Source of the DNA: Paracyclopina nana
Lineage: Eukaryota; Arthropoda; Copepoda; Cyclopoida; Cyclopettidae
Reading direction: 5' to 3'
DNA length: 64,000 nt
Assembly (NCBI GenBank): GCA_019096065.1
Contig: JAGUCH010000005.1
Span: 7,378,001-7,442,000, forward strand
Both the position numbers and the translations under genes were made by a program. The notes beneath the pieces are model-generated. The model searched no databases. It saw only the letters and a program-made list of their open reading frames with translations, and was not told the DNA's origin. The number at the start of each line of letters is the position of its first letter. The first letter of the stretch is position 1. This document shows positions 11,695-22,750 of the stretch, in pieces.

Positions 11695-11773
11695 GAATTC
11701 AGCTAGCGCATTGGCAATGTGCAAGCCTTTCACCCAGCCGACCCAGGTTCGATTCCCGGTCAAGTCTTTTTTT
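11695..11773 (+). pseudogene. tRNA-Glu-like relic or SINE head
   Basis: A-box-like TAGCGCATTGGCAATG, an anticodon-loop-like CTTTCACCC (TTC would be Glu) and a B box GGTTCGATTCC occur in order and are followed by a run of seven T. The acceptor stem cannot be closed and the T stem has a mismatch, so it is not an intact tRNA. It may be the head of a tRNA-derived SINE. Confidence 0.5.
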
Positions 11774-11790
11774 AATTGAGGAAGAAATCT

Positions 11791-11830
11791 CAAGTTGCCA
11801 ACTGTACAATCAAGTTGCCAACTGTACAAT
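11791..11830 (+). repeat. Exact 20-bp tandem duplication
   Basis: caagttgccaactgtacaat occurs twice in direct succession. Its end with the next bases (tgtacaataatg) is inverted at about 11870-11880. Confidence 0.9.
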
Positions 11831-12830
11831 AATGGATATTATTTCTTCACATGTGATGAAAAAAAGTCATTATTGTACGGTAGATGCGAGCGCACGCCAA
11901 ATCTCAGCAAAATACGGGGGTTTTCGCTTCACTGCCGTATGTAGTGAACCCACCGCCAAGTTGACAAAAATGCCCAATTTTGGACATTTTTTTGGAAAAA
12001 TTGCCCAAATTTGCCCAAATTTAAGTTTTATGTCAGATTTTATAGAATGGGCAAAAAAGGGCAAAAAGGGCAAAAAGGGCAAAATTACTTTTTTTAGTTT
12101 TTAAGTATAATATTTCGTTGTAAATTCATCAAGCTGAAAAGCGCGCGCTTTTTATTATTTTTTATTATCACCAAATTTCCTTTTCGTGCGCTTTAAATTA
12201 GTTTTAACATGGCCGCTCAATCTTTTGGAGTTGACAAAAGTTCATCAAGGGTGAGCTCCGCACACTGGGCCGCAATCCCATGGAGCACAAAAGCACACTG
12301 GGCTGACTTTTTTCGAAACGCCCCAAAATGAGCAAATACTTAAAAACTAAAAATTTTCCTTTTGTTTCTATTGGGCTTATTTGGGCAATTTTAGGCTTTT
12401 TGTTAAATTTTCCATTTTTTGAAATTTTGCTACACTGATTTAAATCTTATTGGGACAATTTCAGATTTTGCCCAATTTTGGTCTTTTTATAGATTTTCTT
12501 TTTTTGAAATTTTTGAGCTTTTAGGGCTGAATTTTGCGCTTTAAAGTATTTTCTGACTGCTTTTGCATTTTTTTTGGCCCTTTTTTGCCCCTGTTGTTAA
12601 TTTGATTTAGTGTGACTGCAACTCTTTTGATTTTGAAGGAGATTTTGGTGCCTGATAGGTGGCCACATTTCAAGATAATGTCCGTCACGATTTCCCGAAC
12701 AATTGTACCATTACTGTTCTATGACGAGTGAAAAATGCGGCTTTTTCTCACTACCTGACGACCCCAAAAAATTTGAATTGACTTTTAGCGTTAGCCTTTA
12801 ATATTTGCTAACTCCTCTTTCTGGCGTCCC
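11831..12830. other. Unassigned spacer with short gggcaaaaa repeats
   Basis: 12049-12085 is a run of gggcaaaaa words. CACACTGGGC occurs at 12261 and again at 12294. No credible gene. Confidence 0.5.
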
Positions 12831-13990
12831 ATTTTCCCACAAGTGTCCCACTCGTACAATTACAGCCCTCGCAGGCTTGGACTAGTAAAGTTGTACTCGA
12901 GTTTTCCCATTTTAAAATCCTCGCTCAGCCATTTAATGACCCTACTTTACGTGCCCCAGCTAGAAATAAATAGCTATTTTCCCCCCAAGTGTCCCATGTT
13001 TTCCCCGAAATGTCCCATTTTGCCCAATATTCCCCCAGTTATGCAAATGACCCGTTTTCCTTCGCCAATGCACTATAAAATGCCATGGTATTTGTCCCAT
13101 TTCCCCTAAATGTCTCATTTTCCCCCAAATGTCCGCCCAAAATTGCCCCATATCCACCCAAAAATGTTCCTAGTGCCCAAAAAATGTTCACCAAATGTCC
13201 CATTTATCACAATTGTCTCATTTCCCACTTTTATTCCAATTCTCAATTTTGGTATTCTCACGATTGTCCCACAAAATGTCCCATTGGTCCCAATTATGTC
13301 CCATTTTTTCAAAAATATCCCCTTTTTCAGAAAGTTCCCATTTGTCCCAAAAATGTCCCATTTGTCCCAAAAATGTCCCATTTGTCCCAAAAATGTCCCA
13401 TTTGTCCCAAAAATGTCCCATTTGTCCCAAAAATGTCCAATTTGTCCCAAAAATGTCCAATTTGTCCCAAAAATGACCTATTTGTCCCAAAAATGTTCCA
13501 TTTATTCCAAGAAGTCCCATAAGTCCCAAAAATATCCAATTTGTCCCAAAAATGTCCCAATTTTCCACAAACTCCCATTGTCTTCAAAATTATCCCATTG
13601 ATTTTCCCAAAAAATGCCAAATATGTCCAATGCTATCCAAACATTTATATCACAATTGTCTCATTTCTCACTTTGATTCCTTTTATCACGATTGTCGCAA
13701 TTCTCAATTTTGGTGTTCTCATGATTGTCCCATTTTCCCCTGCAGAATGTCCTATTTGTCCCAAAAACGTCCCATTTATTCTAAGAAGTCCCATTTATTT
13801 CAAGAAGTCCCATTAGTCCCAAAAATGTCCCATTTATCCCAAAAAATGTCCCATTTGTCCCAAAAACGTCCCATTTGTCCAAAAAATGTCCCGTTTTCCA
13901 CCCACAAAGTCCCATTGTCTCCAAAATTATCCCCATTGATTTTCCCAAAAATGCCCCATTCATCCATAAAGTTCTTGTCCCATTGTTTGC
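12831..13990 (+). repeat. Minisatellite, 20-bp unit (tttgtcccaaaaatgtccca)
   Basis: Diffuse gtcccatttt words from 12831; a perfect block at about 13330-13500 (9-10 near-identical units); degenerate copies to 13990. It gives several overlapping false frames on both strands. Confidence 0.92.
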
Positions 13991-15065
13991 CAGTTAAAAT
14001 GTCCCATTCTCTCGTATAAATAACTCATGTCTTTAAAGAGCTTCAGCCGTTGCCTGATGTTCCTTTGAATTTAATGAGGTTCTTGCGAAAAAAAGGAGGC
14101 GCTACGAAATTGGATATTTGATATTCACGTCTGCGTACTTCCTTTGCCTATAAAAGATTTCTTAAGCAGGAAGTCGATTAATTAGCAGGCAAAACCAAGG
14201 GGCCAAAAAATGCATCTTAATTTTTTTTCGCTCCTCTTAAAGAAAATCAGATAAACTTTTTGAGTAATGACTGCAAAAAATCTGATTTTGCTGTTGTTGT
14301 TGTTGTTATTTCAACAATGTGTAATTATCATGCATTTTCTCACACATTCCCTCCACTTTCCTATTAAGGCAGTGGCCATATAGCCAGCGCACAGAAATCC
14401 CGAAATAACACAATTTATTTCTCATTAAACAATGATAGTTTTGAGCATTTTCAAAATCCTTGAAATCAGACACTGGAATGATATTAATTAAGTATTTAAG
14501 GTTTGTTTTTGAAATATGTTATAAATAAGTTATAATAAAAGTAAATGTAGTTGTTTGGCAAAGCTAAATTGAGTGATGAAACGAATTTCTTTTGTGTGGC
14601 TTTTTTGGGCATAATTGGCACCGATGAAATTCATTTAAGGCTGCAGCCTCATTCGGTTTTTCTTAGTTGCAACAATCGCGCACACTATGCACAGCGGGGC
14701 ATAAGTTCCTAAAAACCATAGATTTTTCTCAGTTTTGAAAGATGCCAAAAATGCAAAAAATCTACTTTTTCCTTGTCACTTTTGAATAATTCTAAAAATA
14801 GACTTAATAGTGATTTTTGGCCAGAAATCAAAAGTTTATTCAAAATATGATTTAAAAAATATTTTAAAAAGTGGTGCCTCGTTTTCCACTGTGGAACAGG
14901 ATGACGTGAGGGTTTTTTTGGTTCTTACAAAGTAATTTGAAGTGACAAGTTTCCACTACAATGACCACTAAATTAATGCTACAACTTGTTTAAAATCAGT
15001 TTTCTAGTCACTTTTTAAAAGACTTTATAAAATACTCCTATTTCAGCTTGAAATTGAGCTAAATA

Positions 15066-15113
15066 AAATAAGCTAAATTGTAATTTTTTTATGCTTGTAT
15101 TTTCAGGTAAGCT
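15066..15113 (+). promoter_or_regulatory. Recursive-splice-like junction upstream of the coding start
   Basis: The sequence agctaaattgtaa, then ttttttatgcttgtattttcag, is joined directly to gtaagctta at 15106/15107. It has the same architecture as the two intronic sites but lies 7 kb before the myosin ATG. It would matter if the gene has a non-coding first exon beyond the left edge; otherwise it is a chance match. Confidence 0.35.
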
Positions 15114-15467
15114 TAGTTCCATATTTGGCCGCTGCGTGAGAGTGGCGCTCGCTCGCGAAGCGAAAATGAGCGCGGTGATTTCAACGCCACCTATACACTG
15201 AAACACGAAACTCTAGTTTCATTTAAAGATTATTAATTAAAAAAGGCCTAAAATTGGGAAACTGTGAGGGTTATTTTGAAAAGCTACTTGAATAAATAAT
15301 ATAGGTACAAAAAATTAATTAAACTATAAAAATTAACTTTTTTGGGGGACATTTTCTGATAAATGATTGAATATTATTAACGGTTTCTGGCCAAAAAAAG
15401 TTTTGAAATTATTGTAAATGAAAAACTTACGGCATTTGCTGCATAAAATTAAGTCTAAAAAAAGGTT

Positions 15468-15474
15468 AAAAAAA
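15468..15474 (-). terminator. RNA polymerase III terminator of tRNA-His
   Basis: A run of seven T on the - strand starts five bases after the tRNA 3' end, the standard Pol III stop signal. Confidence 0.8.
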
Positions 15475-15478
15475 TTCC

Positions 15479-15550
15479 TGCCGTGACCAGGATTCGAACC
15501 TGGGTTACTGCGGCCACAACGCAGGGTCCTAACCACTAGACGATCACGGC
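15479..15550 (-). tRNA. tRNA-His (GUG)
   Basis: On the - strand the acceptor stem GCCGTGA pairs with TCACGGC. The D-arm TCTAGTGGTTAGGA contains the A box. The anticodon stem CTGCG/CGCAG encloses loop TTGTGGC (anticodon GTG). The T-arm CCAGG/CCTGG encloses TTCGAAT (B box). All stems are complete and there is no intron. The sequence closely follows the usual eukaryotic tRNA-His. Position 15479 gives an A discriminator. The 3' CCA is not encoded, as expected for a nuclear gene. Confidence 0.94.
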
Positions 15551-16735
15551 TACGGATCACATGAATTTTTTAAGTAGATTTAGCCTTTAATAAGTTAAAT
15601 ATTGTAAAATAGTGTTGACTTGAAACCCTAATAAATTTTTGGGTGGTCAAAATTCAAATATTTCTGATAACAATCAACTTTGTAGATCTTAAATCAGGTG
15701 TGCACTGTGTGGTAAAATTCCCATCTAAAAAGCACACAGTTGGGCTGCTCTAAACTCATGCAAAAGTGGCATTTTCATACGATAGGAGTAGGATGATTTC
15801 TCTTTACTTTTTCCTCAGTGTGCTATGATGCAAAAGGTGGAATTTTTCATGTCCGTGAAATTGAGATAATCCCAACGATTTTTTGAGCTGAAAACAATTT
15901 TTTTCGCCTCAATGAATTTTGCCCATGGACATATTTCAAAAAGATCCATTTATGCATAAAATTCAACTTTTCACCGACAAAATTGTAAAAAAGTAACAAA
16001 CAATTAGCTAAAAAAAGCAGGAATATTTTAAAAAGCAAATTATTTGAATAGCCAATAACCACAAAAGTGGATTATTAATAGAATTTTGAACTTTTAATGA
16101 AATGTCTTATGAAAAAATTTTCATGTTTTTTCGCGGAATTTTGTCAACATCCCATTCATTTCTAATCCTTTTTAGGTCAGTTTGCCCCCGCTGTGCTCGC
16201 GCCCATTTTCAATTTTCGCCAAAAACTTGTCAAATTCGCTATTAAAAAAAACCTAAACACCTGAAAAATTGCTTAGTAAAAATGTCACATTTTCGGTTTT
16301 GGCGGCAAATTTATTGCTTCGGCCCAATTTTCCCGAACTTTTACACGCGCATAATTACCGTTAGCCAAGAATTTCACTATGGGCGTGCGCCCCCCCAAAA
16401 AAACCGTGTTGGTCCAGTGTGCATGTAAAAGTGCTCCGACCAGTGTGCAACAAGTATTTGGAGCATCCCATGATTAGTAAAAGGTTTGACCGCAGCAACT
16501 TAAGCTGACATTTTAACTACTGACCTTTCACTGCATTTCCATGAAATAATGGACGATGCTTGATCCCTACCCCAAAAAAGTCGCAAAAAAGTGGCACTTT
16601 TGGTACTATTTTGGTCTGTTAGTTGTGTTAGATGTCAAGACTGAACTCAATTCAAAGTTTATGGAAGTGGATAAAAAGTCACTCAAAGTCTAATAAAAGG
16701 CGCTGAAAAGTCATTAAAGTTACATTGGGTATTGT
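15551..16735. other. Unassigned spacer
   Basis: No credible frame. CCAGTGTGC occurs at 16414 and again at 16440. Confidence 0.45.
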
Positions 16736-17335
16736 AGGTTGAAGCAAAAATGTCGCAGAACAGTATTATAGTAGTTACTGAATTGCAGTCACTTTGCAGT
16801 CACTGTGTAGTCACTTCGCCCATTTAACGTCAATTAACACTGACATTACAATATCACCTAGCAGTCATTCATTTATTAGTCAGTAAATGTTGCTTAGCAG
16901 TCACTTTATGGTCACTGAACAATCTCATAACATTTATTAAAAAGCCATTTAAAACAGTCACTTTGCAGTCACTTTGCAGTCGCTTTGCTGTCGCTTTGCA
17001 GTCGCTTTGCAGTCACTTTGCAGTCACTTAACAGTCGCTTAACAGTCGCTTAACAGTCACTTAACAGTCACTTTGCAATCACTTTGCTGTCAATTTGCAG
17101 TCACTTTAAAGTCACTTTAAAGTCAATTTGCAGTCACTTTAAAGTCACTTTAAAGTCACTTTAAAGTCACTTTGCAGTCACTAAACAGTCACTCTATGTC
17201 AACTGCGTGAAAAGTCTTGTAAAAGTATTAAAGTAAGTCACTCTGCTGTCACTTTGCAGTTACTTTGAGTCACTAAAAAGTCACTTTGTATTTACTAAAC
17301 AGTCACTTAAGAGTCACTCAATGTCAACTGTGTGA
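16736..17335 (+). repeat. Minisatellite, 11-bp unit (gcagtcacttt)
   Basis: About 45 units with variants cgcttt, cactta and aaagtcacttt; one of the few arrays with a short period. Confidence 0.9.
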
Positions 17336-18069
17336 AAAGTCCTTTAAAAGTAATTTTTCAACTGAGATTGTTACTAAAAAAAGTACTGCATAAAATCCCC
17401 TTTTTCCTTACATGAAACCAAGACTGGAATTGGAGCAAGTGTGTGGTTGTTCAGTAATGACACACTTTACTTTGGTGCTCATTAACATAGATTTCTCACT
17501 GAAAGGTGCACACAGTGGGCGTGGCAACCAAAGCAGTGGTCAAAATGTCAAAGCCACAGTGACATGACAGCAGCCTCATCACTTGGGAAATTGGACTTTT
17601 TTGAGTAGTCTGCTTCTTGAAAATGACCTTTTTATTAGGTATTTCTTTGTTATACCTATTTTGCCAATGTTGACCTAATATTCACATTATTAGTAATTTT
17701 AGTTTCTGGCTCTAAATATATTTTTGGCTTTATTCCTAGGTAAGAATTTTGGCTGAATAATGCACTTTTTCAGAGCTTTTTTTATAGTCAATTTTGTAGG
17801 TTTTCCTTCTAGTTTCTGACTTGAAAAGCTGACGCCATTCAATTGACAAATGGTCGCATGAGTTACAATTGAGCCCCAAATTTGAGTGAGGAAGAAAGAG
17901 AGATGGAAAAAACCGTTGACCCTTGCTTCTCTCTCTCCCTTTTTTGCCTTGAAGGCATCAAGTGCAATTTCTCAAGGTGACGATTTGAGCTTTTTATGGC
18001 CACCAACAGTTGTCAAAAACCAACTTTTCACCTTTACTTTGCTCCAAATTTCACATGGAAAATGATACC
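17336..18069. other. Unassigned spacer with ratchet-like junction
   Basis: CACAGTGGGC at 17511 and the splice-like junction at 17739/17740 are the only features seen. Confidence 0.45.
17708..17747 (+). promoter_or_regulatory. Recursive-splice-like junction upstream of the coding start
   Basis: The sequence tctaaatatatttttggctttattcctag (spanning a branch-like tctaaat and a U-rich tract) abuts gtaagaatt at 17739/17740. It is weaker than the intronic sites because the tract contains two G bases. The interpretation is the same as for the junction at 15106. Confidence 0.3.
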
Positions 18070-18560
18070 ATTTTCAGAGCTGAAAACACTTTTTTCAGGG
18101 TTAAAAACACTTTTTTTAAAGTTGAAAATACACTTTTTTCAAAGTTGAAAACACTTTTTTCAAAGTTGAAAACACTTTTTTCAAAGTTGAAAACACTTTT
18201 TTCAAAGTTTAAAACAATTTTTTCAATGTTTAAAACACTTTTTTCAAAGTTTTTTTTAAAGTTGAAAATACACTTTTTTTAAAGTTGAAAACACTTTTTT
18301 CAGGGTTAAAAACACTTTTTTCAAAGTTGAAAACACTTTTTTCAAATTTGAAAATACATTTTTCAAAGTTGAAAATACATTTTTCAAAGTTGAAAATACT
18401 TTTTTCAAAGATGAAAACACTTTTTTCAAAGTTGAAAACACTTTTTCAAAGTTGATAACACTTTTTCAAAGTTGATAACACTTTTTTCAGGGTTAAAAGC
18501 ACTTTTTCAAAGTTGAAAACACTTTTTTCAGGGTTAAAAACACTTTTTTTACAATTTAAA
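18070..18560 (+). repeat. Minisatellite, 20-bp unit (cacttttttcaaagttgaaa)
   Basis: About 24 units. The core TTTCAAaGTTGAAA is close to palindromic. Frames on both strands (VFSKLKT and FSTLKKV repeats) are artefacts. Confidence 0.92.
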
Positions 18561-19150
18561 ACTGAAGTAAAAATTTTTTTAAATGGTGTGTCACTTGTTC
18601 AAGGCTCCAGACACTTTTGCTAAAACTCTAATCACTGTAAACTCTTTCTCAAATCAAGGCCAAGTCTAAATAAGTTTTTAGGTGGGAAGACTTATCTTAT
18701 CTCAGTTGAGCTTTTCTCAAATTGCTCTTGTAAAAAAAGTACTTGAGTGCAATAAAAAAAACTCTTCTGAGAAAAATCTTGGCAATTATTTTGATTTTCC
18801 CTGGTGTCTTACACAATTTCACGGTGGATTTTCTTGGATTTTTTATGAACTAGGAAAAATTTCAACGGTTTTTACGCTTTTCAAGGCAAATTTATAAGGG
18901 CTTAATTATCATCCTTTCATGATCTGAAGTGAGTGTAAAATATGGCCACCAATTAAGAAGTGGCCATACTTCAAGGAACAAAGGGTTTAATTCCAGACTA
19001 GGTTTTTTTTTTCTCCAAAAAAATGGAGAAATATTTGTCATGTATGCCTTATCTTGAAAAAATGCATGAAAACATCAATTTTGCGAGCTTTATAAATCAG
19101 CCGACATTCAGGTTATTCCTTTAAAATCAAAAAATCAAATATGACAAGAT
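18561..19150. other. Spacer and 5' flank of the pseudogene copy
   Basis: From about 19035 it resembles the 5' flank of the intact nuclease-helicase gene (ccttatcttgaaaaaa, gcgagct, gacattcag), so the duplicated unit includes upstream sequence. Confidence 0.5.
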
Positions 19151-20954
19151 ATGTCTAAGTGTTCGCCATTATGTGGCACTGTTGGCCCAAGAGAGCTCAA
19201 CTTAAGGCAAGGTGAGCCCAAAATCAAGGAGAGATTTCAGCGTTCAAGTGGAACCAAAGGGATGAAGAAAGACATTGACAAAATGGAGAAAAGGATGAAA
19301 AAGTTCTACTTTGGCAATGGAAGACATCGAGTGGAAGATGTTGACATGGCTGCATCAATTCTCTTGGTCAGGGACTATCCACAAATTGCGGGATTGAAGC
19401 TGGACCAATTTGGTCAGATTTTTGTGCCTGAAAACTTTCTGACCAAACACCCAAGGGTGTTGGACTATGAAACCACTTCTCAAGAAGTGCAAAATCAACT
19501 TCAAAACGACTTTGAAAAAGTGAAAGGTGAAAAGCCAGAAAGAACCGTTTATGAGGCCTTGAAAGCTTTCTTTAAAGCCATGAATGACGATGTTGTGGTC
19601 ATTCACTCCTTGTATTTCTTGACTCTGGACATTGAAGAGCGCAAAGAAAGCCAGCTGAAGAAAAGGATTTCGTTCTCATCAATTGGACATACAAGTACAT
19701 CATGACCATTGAGGTGAAGAGTGAAGTGAGCAACAGCTCGATGGAAAAAGCCAAGGTTCAGTTGGAGCAGGCCAAAAAGCTGCCAGAGGCCTGCCATTTC
19801 ACCCTAATTGCAGAGTAAGAACTTCAAAGGAAGCTAACCATGATTTCACTGAACATGAAGCCAGAGCAGTTTGCAACTGCTGCAATAGAGTTCCAAACCA
19901 TGGTTAAATACCTTCTGTTTTGTGCCCATGTCAACCAAAGTGCCATACCAAGCACATTTTCAAGCCAAGTGGCTGAAAAGTTGGATGAGGCAGGTTCAAT
20001 TGAGAACTTGAAACTCTGGCTGTGTTGGACGCCTCAACAGCTGAGCATGCTGACATCAGGCCCATCAAGATTGGTTCTATCATCAACTTATTCAACAGGC
20101 AAAACTTCGTTGATGATTGATAAGGCCAAGTCATTGGCACAAGCGGGTGAAAATGTCTTGTTCATAGTGACCACCTATCATGACATTAGCTTGCTCTACT
20201 TTTGGCTGAATGAGATCTTCAAAGCAGATGAGAAAGTAGTAGTGAAAGCTTTGAAAAAAGTCGAAAAAATTGATGATCTGGAGGAATGGCTTTCCACATT
20301 CATAGGCTTTGACAATGTCTTCGTTGATGAATTTTACTTTTCTATTGATGAGCTATCTAAGACTGAATGTCAGACCTTTGATGAAAGGTTTTTGCAAAAA
20401 TTGCAATGTCAAACTATTTGGATTGTTGTTAGGGAAAGGATATCTCATTACTATAGCTTGGAAGCTTTTGAATGGAATTTGCATGGGTTTGTTATCCCAG
20501 ATGATTTAGAGTATCCACTGAGAAACACCAAACAAATAGTTCAACATGCCAAGACTTTAAGCAATTTGTCCAACAGTTATCAAGATGGCAAGATTGTTAA
20601 TTTGCAAGTCCCTTCAAATATGGTTAACAGACCAGATGTCTCCATAGTAGAAACGTTTGATCAAGGCCTCAAACTGATTCCTCCATTGGAGAAAGCACTC
20701 ATCATTGTACCTGATCCCATTCAAGACTACTTTGAATCTGCCCTAACTGGCTCCTTGTTGAAATCTGAAATCAATAAGAAACAGCCAAAACATTAAGTTA
20801 CTGCAGAAGTCATTCGATCATTGATCGAAGGTGAATTAGATTGTGATTTGGTGTGTCAAGAATCATCAGCCATTGGAATGGAGAGCAATGTGGCCATTTC
20901 AGCTTGGTTTCTGTTGAACCTAGCAATGCGTGCAAAAACTAAGCTGATACATTT
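19151..20954 (+). pseudogene. Decayed copy of the nuclease-helicase-like gene
   Basis: It is very similar to the intact gene at 25520-27682 over most of its length, including about 130 bp before the start codon. The first 160 or so codons are intact (MSKCSPLCGTVGPREL...). One A is lost in the A-run near 19644, which shifts the frame. About 100 bp, covering residues near 214-247 of the intact copy, are deleted near 19780-19792. A TAA replaces TCA at 19816, and indels near 20770-20800 end the second frame (19840-20796, which keeps SSTYSTGKT and VFVDEF). Homology stops inside motif VI at about 20954, so the C-terminus is missing. I judge it non-functional as a full protein. Confidence 0.82.
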
Positions 20955-22019
20955 TTTCGCCAATCCCACATTTGTGATGACATTAATTTGGAGAATTAGC
21001 AAAATTCATGGTAAAAAGACTTTTTTTCCTTTCCCATACAAGCACAAAAAGTCCTCAAAAAATCATCCAATGTTCACAAATGTTAGCAAAAATGCATCAA
21101 CAACAGTTAAAAATGAAAAAAAACGCAAAAAATCACTGAATTTTGAAAGATTTATTTTTGAGAACTTATTTACATGAAAAATGGGCATTGCAACTCAAAG
21201 GAATGTTCAAACAAATGTCATGTGAAAAAAAGAGGGAAAATGTTGCGAAATTAATGGAGTGAAAAGTGTCTCATTTTAGTCACCCGCAGAGTTATCTTCT
21301 TCAAATGCGATGCCGAAAAAGAAAACCGCATTTTTGCGGCCGCCAATTTATGGCGCGATAATTTTACTTTTACTTTCCAAGCCTTTTCTGGCTCTTTTTG
21401 ACACTTTTTGGCCAAAAAATAATCTATGAAAATAATCTATTTTTCAGGGGATTCTTTTGAATTCTTTCAACTGTTTTTGGTTTAAAGCTGAATTTTGGGT
21501 GATAATTCATGCGTTTGACAGGTTTTTACATGCTCAATTTTATTTTCAGTTCCATTTCAATTAAAAGTGTCAACGGCCACAGCTGAAAATGGCTGAAAAT
21601 TACCACTAATCAATCTCAATTGTCAGTGAGCAGCCGCGCCCACCTTGAAATCCCATTATTTGAAAATTAAAAGAAAATGAGCCAAAAAGGCAAAAACAGC
21701 ATAAATCAGAAATTCAGCTACTGATGCATTAAGTCTTCACTTTTGGAAATATATTATAAAACAGTTTAAAAAATCAATCCAAGTCGGAAAAAATGTAAAA
21801 AAAGTGTTCCCAACTTTGTTCAATAAAATGTCAGCTGATTTCGCGACTTTTTTTTGAGCTCTCTTCCCTTTAAAAAAATTCTTTGGCCGAAAATGGCGCA
21901 ATTTTTAAGAAATATCTTATTAATAAAACTTCAGCTAAAAAAGTAAGAAATAGAGACAATTCCAGTCACCAAAAAAAGCAAAAAAAAAAGCGAGAAATTC
22001 GCGAGGTTTTGGCTTGCGC
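20955..22019. other. Unassigned spacer before the CpG-rich leader
   Basis: AT-rich, no gene. Homology to the nuclease-helicase gene has ended. Confidence 0.5.
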
Positions 22020-22185
22020 GCGCAATTTGAGTATTTTTTGAGTGCGATGCGCGCACTTCTCAGTTTTTTCGCAGCGCGCAGCGTGCGCGCGCGCGCAAAG
22101 CTCGGTAAAGCGCGCACGACTCGAGCTCAGTTTTAAGCGAGACTTCAACTGAGTCACACGCGTGAATTTTGTAAACAAAACAAAA
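22020..22185 (+). promoter_or_regulatory. CpG-rich leader and probable promoter/5' UTR of the myosin gene
   Basis: In an AT-rich window this stretch, together with the first part of exon 1, is conspicuously rich in CG dinucleotides, including a (GC)n run near 22083-22096. It directly precedes the ATG at 22186. No TATA box is obvious. An acceptor-like sequence, tctcagttttttcgcag at 22074/22075, could be the 3' splice site of a 5' UTR exon if transcription starts further upstream. The ratchet-like sites at 15106 and 17739 would favour that; otherwise the island itself may be the start region. Confidence 0.45.
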
Positions 22186-22750
22186 ATGAAGTTCGGCTTC
22201 GGCTTTCCGCGTTCGACGAATTCGTCGCATTCGGGCGGGTCATCAGCGGGCAGCGGGCTACCCGCGGGCCTGCCCTCTTCGGCGGGTCTGCCCGCGGGCT
22301 TTCGCGGGCGGAAAAAAGTGGACGATCGCCCTTTTCCGCCCCAATTAGAAGAACATCCCTATTTCAACTATTTCCCAATTGTGCAGCAAAATTACTACGC
22401 CCGCCCGCCCGCCTACCAGCTGCCCCCTCCGCCCCCGGCCCCGCCCCTGATGACTCAGCAGTTGCTGTCTCAGCAGCTGCTGAGAAGCAGGCACTTGTCT
22501 GCTGAGAAGAAGAGGAGTAAACAAAGTCAGTTTTTCCGGTCTAGAAGCTCCAGTGCAAGATTCAGGCAGATGAAAAATAGCAGTGCTGCTGAGCCGATTT
22601 ATGCTGAGCCCCTCGAGAATTCGACTCAGCACATTTACGAGTATTTGGTTCAGCAGAAAAGTGAGCCAAACAACAATAACGGTGAAGCTCCTTTCTTGCA
22701 GAGGAGAGGAAGTTTGACTTCATCCGAGGACTCTAAACTGCTCTCATCAG
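22186..22750 (+). CDS. Myosin gene, first coding exon (disordered N-terminus)
   Basis: The start is ATG at 22186 in context acaaaaATGaag. The frame stays open upstream to 22162 but has no earlier ATG there. The exon encodes 188 residues beginning MKFGFGFPRSTNSSHSGG. A Gly/Ser/Pro-rich part follows, with Pro runs near residues 80-90 and a Gln/Leu stretch (TQQLLSQQLL), then a Ser-rich end SLTSSEDSKLLSS. No domain is recognised, so it is probably a disordered targeting or regulatory extension. It is much richer in GC than its surroundings. The donor is tcatcag|gtaagac at 22750/22751, phase 1; reading past it meets a stop within five codons, which supports splicing here. Confidence 0.8.

Larger units (their letters stand above)
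13991..15478. other. Unassigned spacer
   Basis: No gene seen. A possible inverted-ended element spans about 14690-14893 (CACAGCGG...CCACTGTG). The ratchet-like junction at 15106/15107 and the tRNA-His gene follow. Confidence 0.45.

Noticed and set aside
13085..13622. Several overlapping frames of 90-160 codons on both strands
   Set aside because: All lie in the 20-bp tgtccca array; they are open in many frames because the unit lacks stops.
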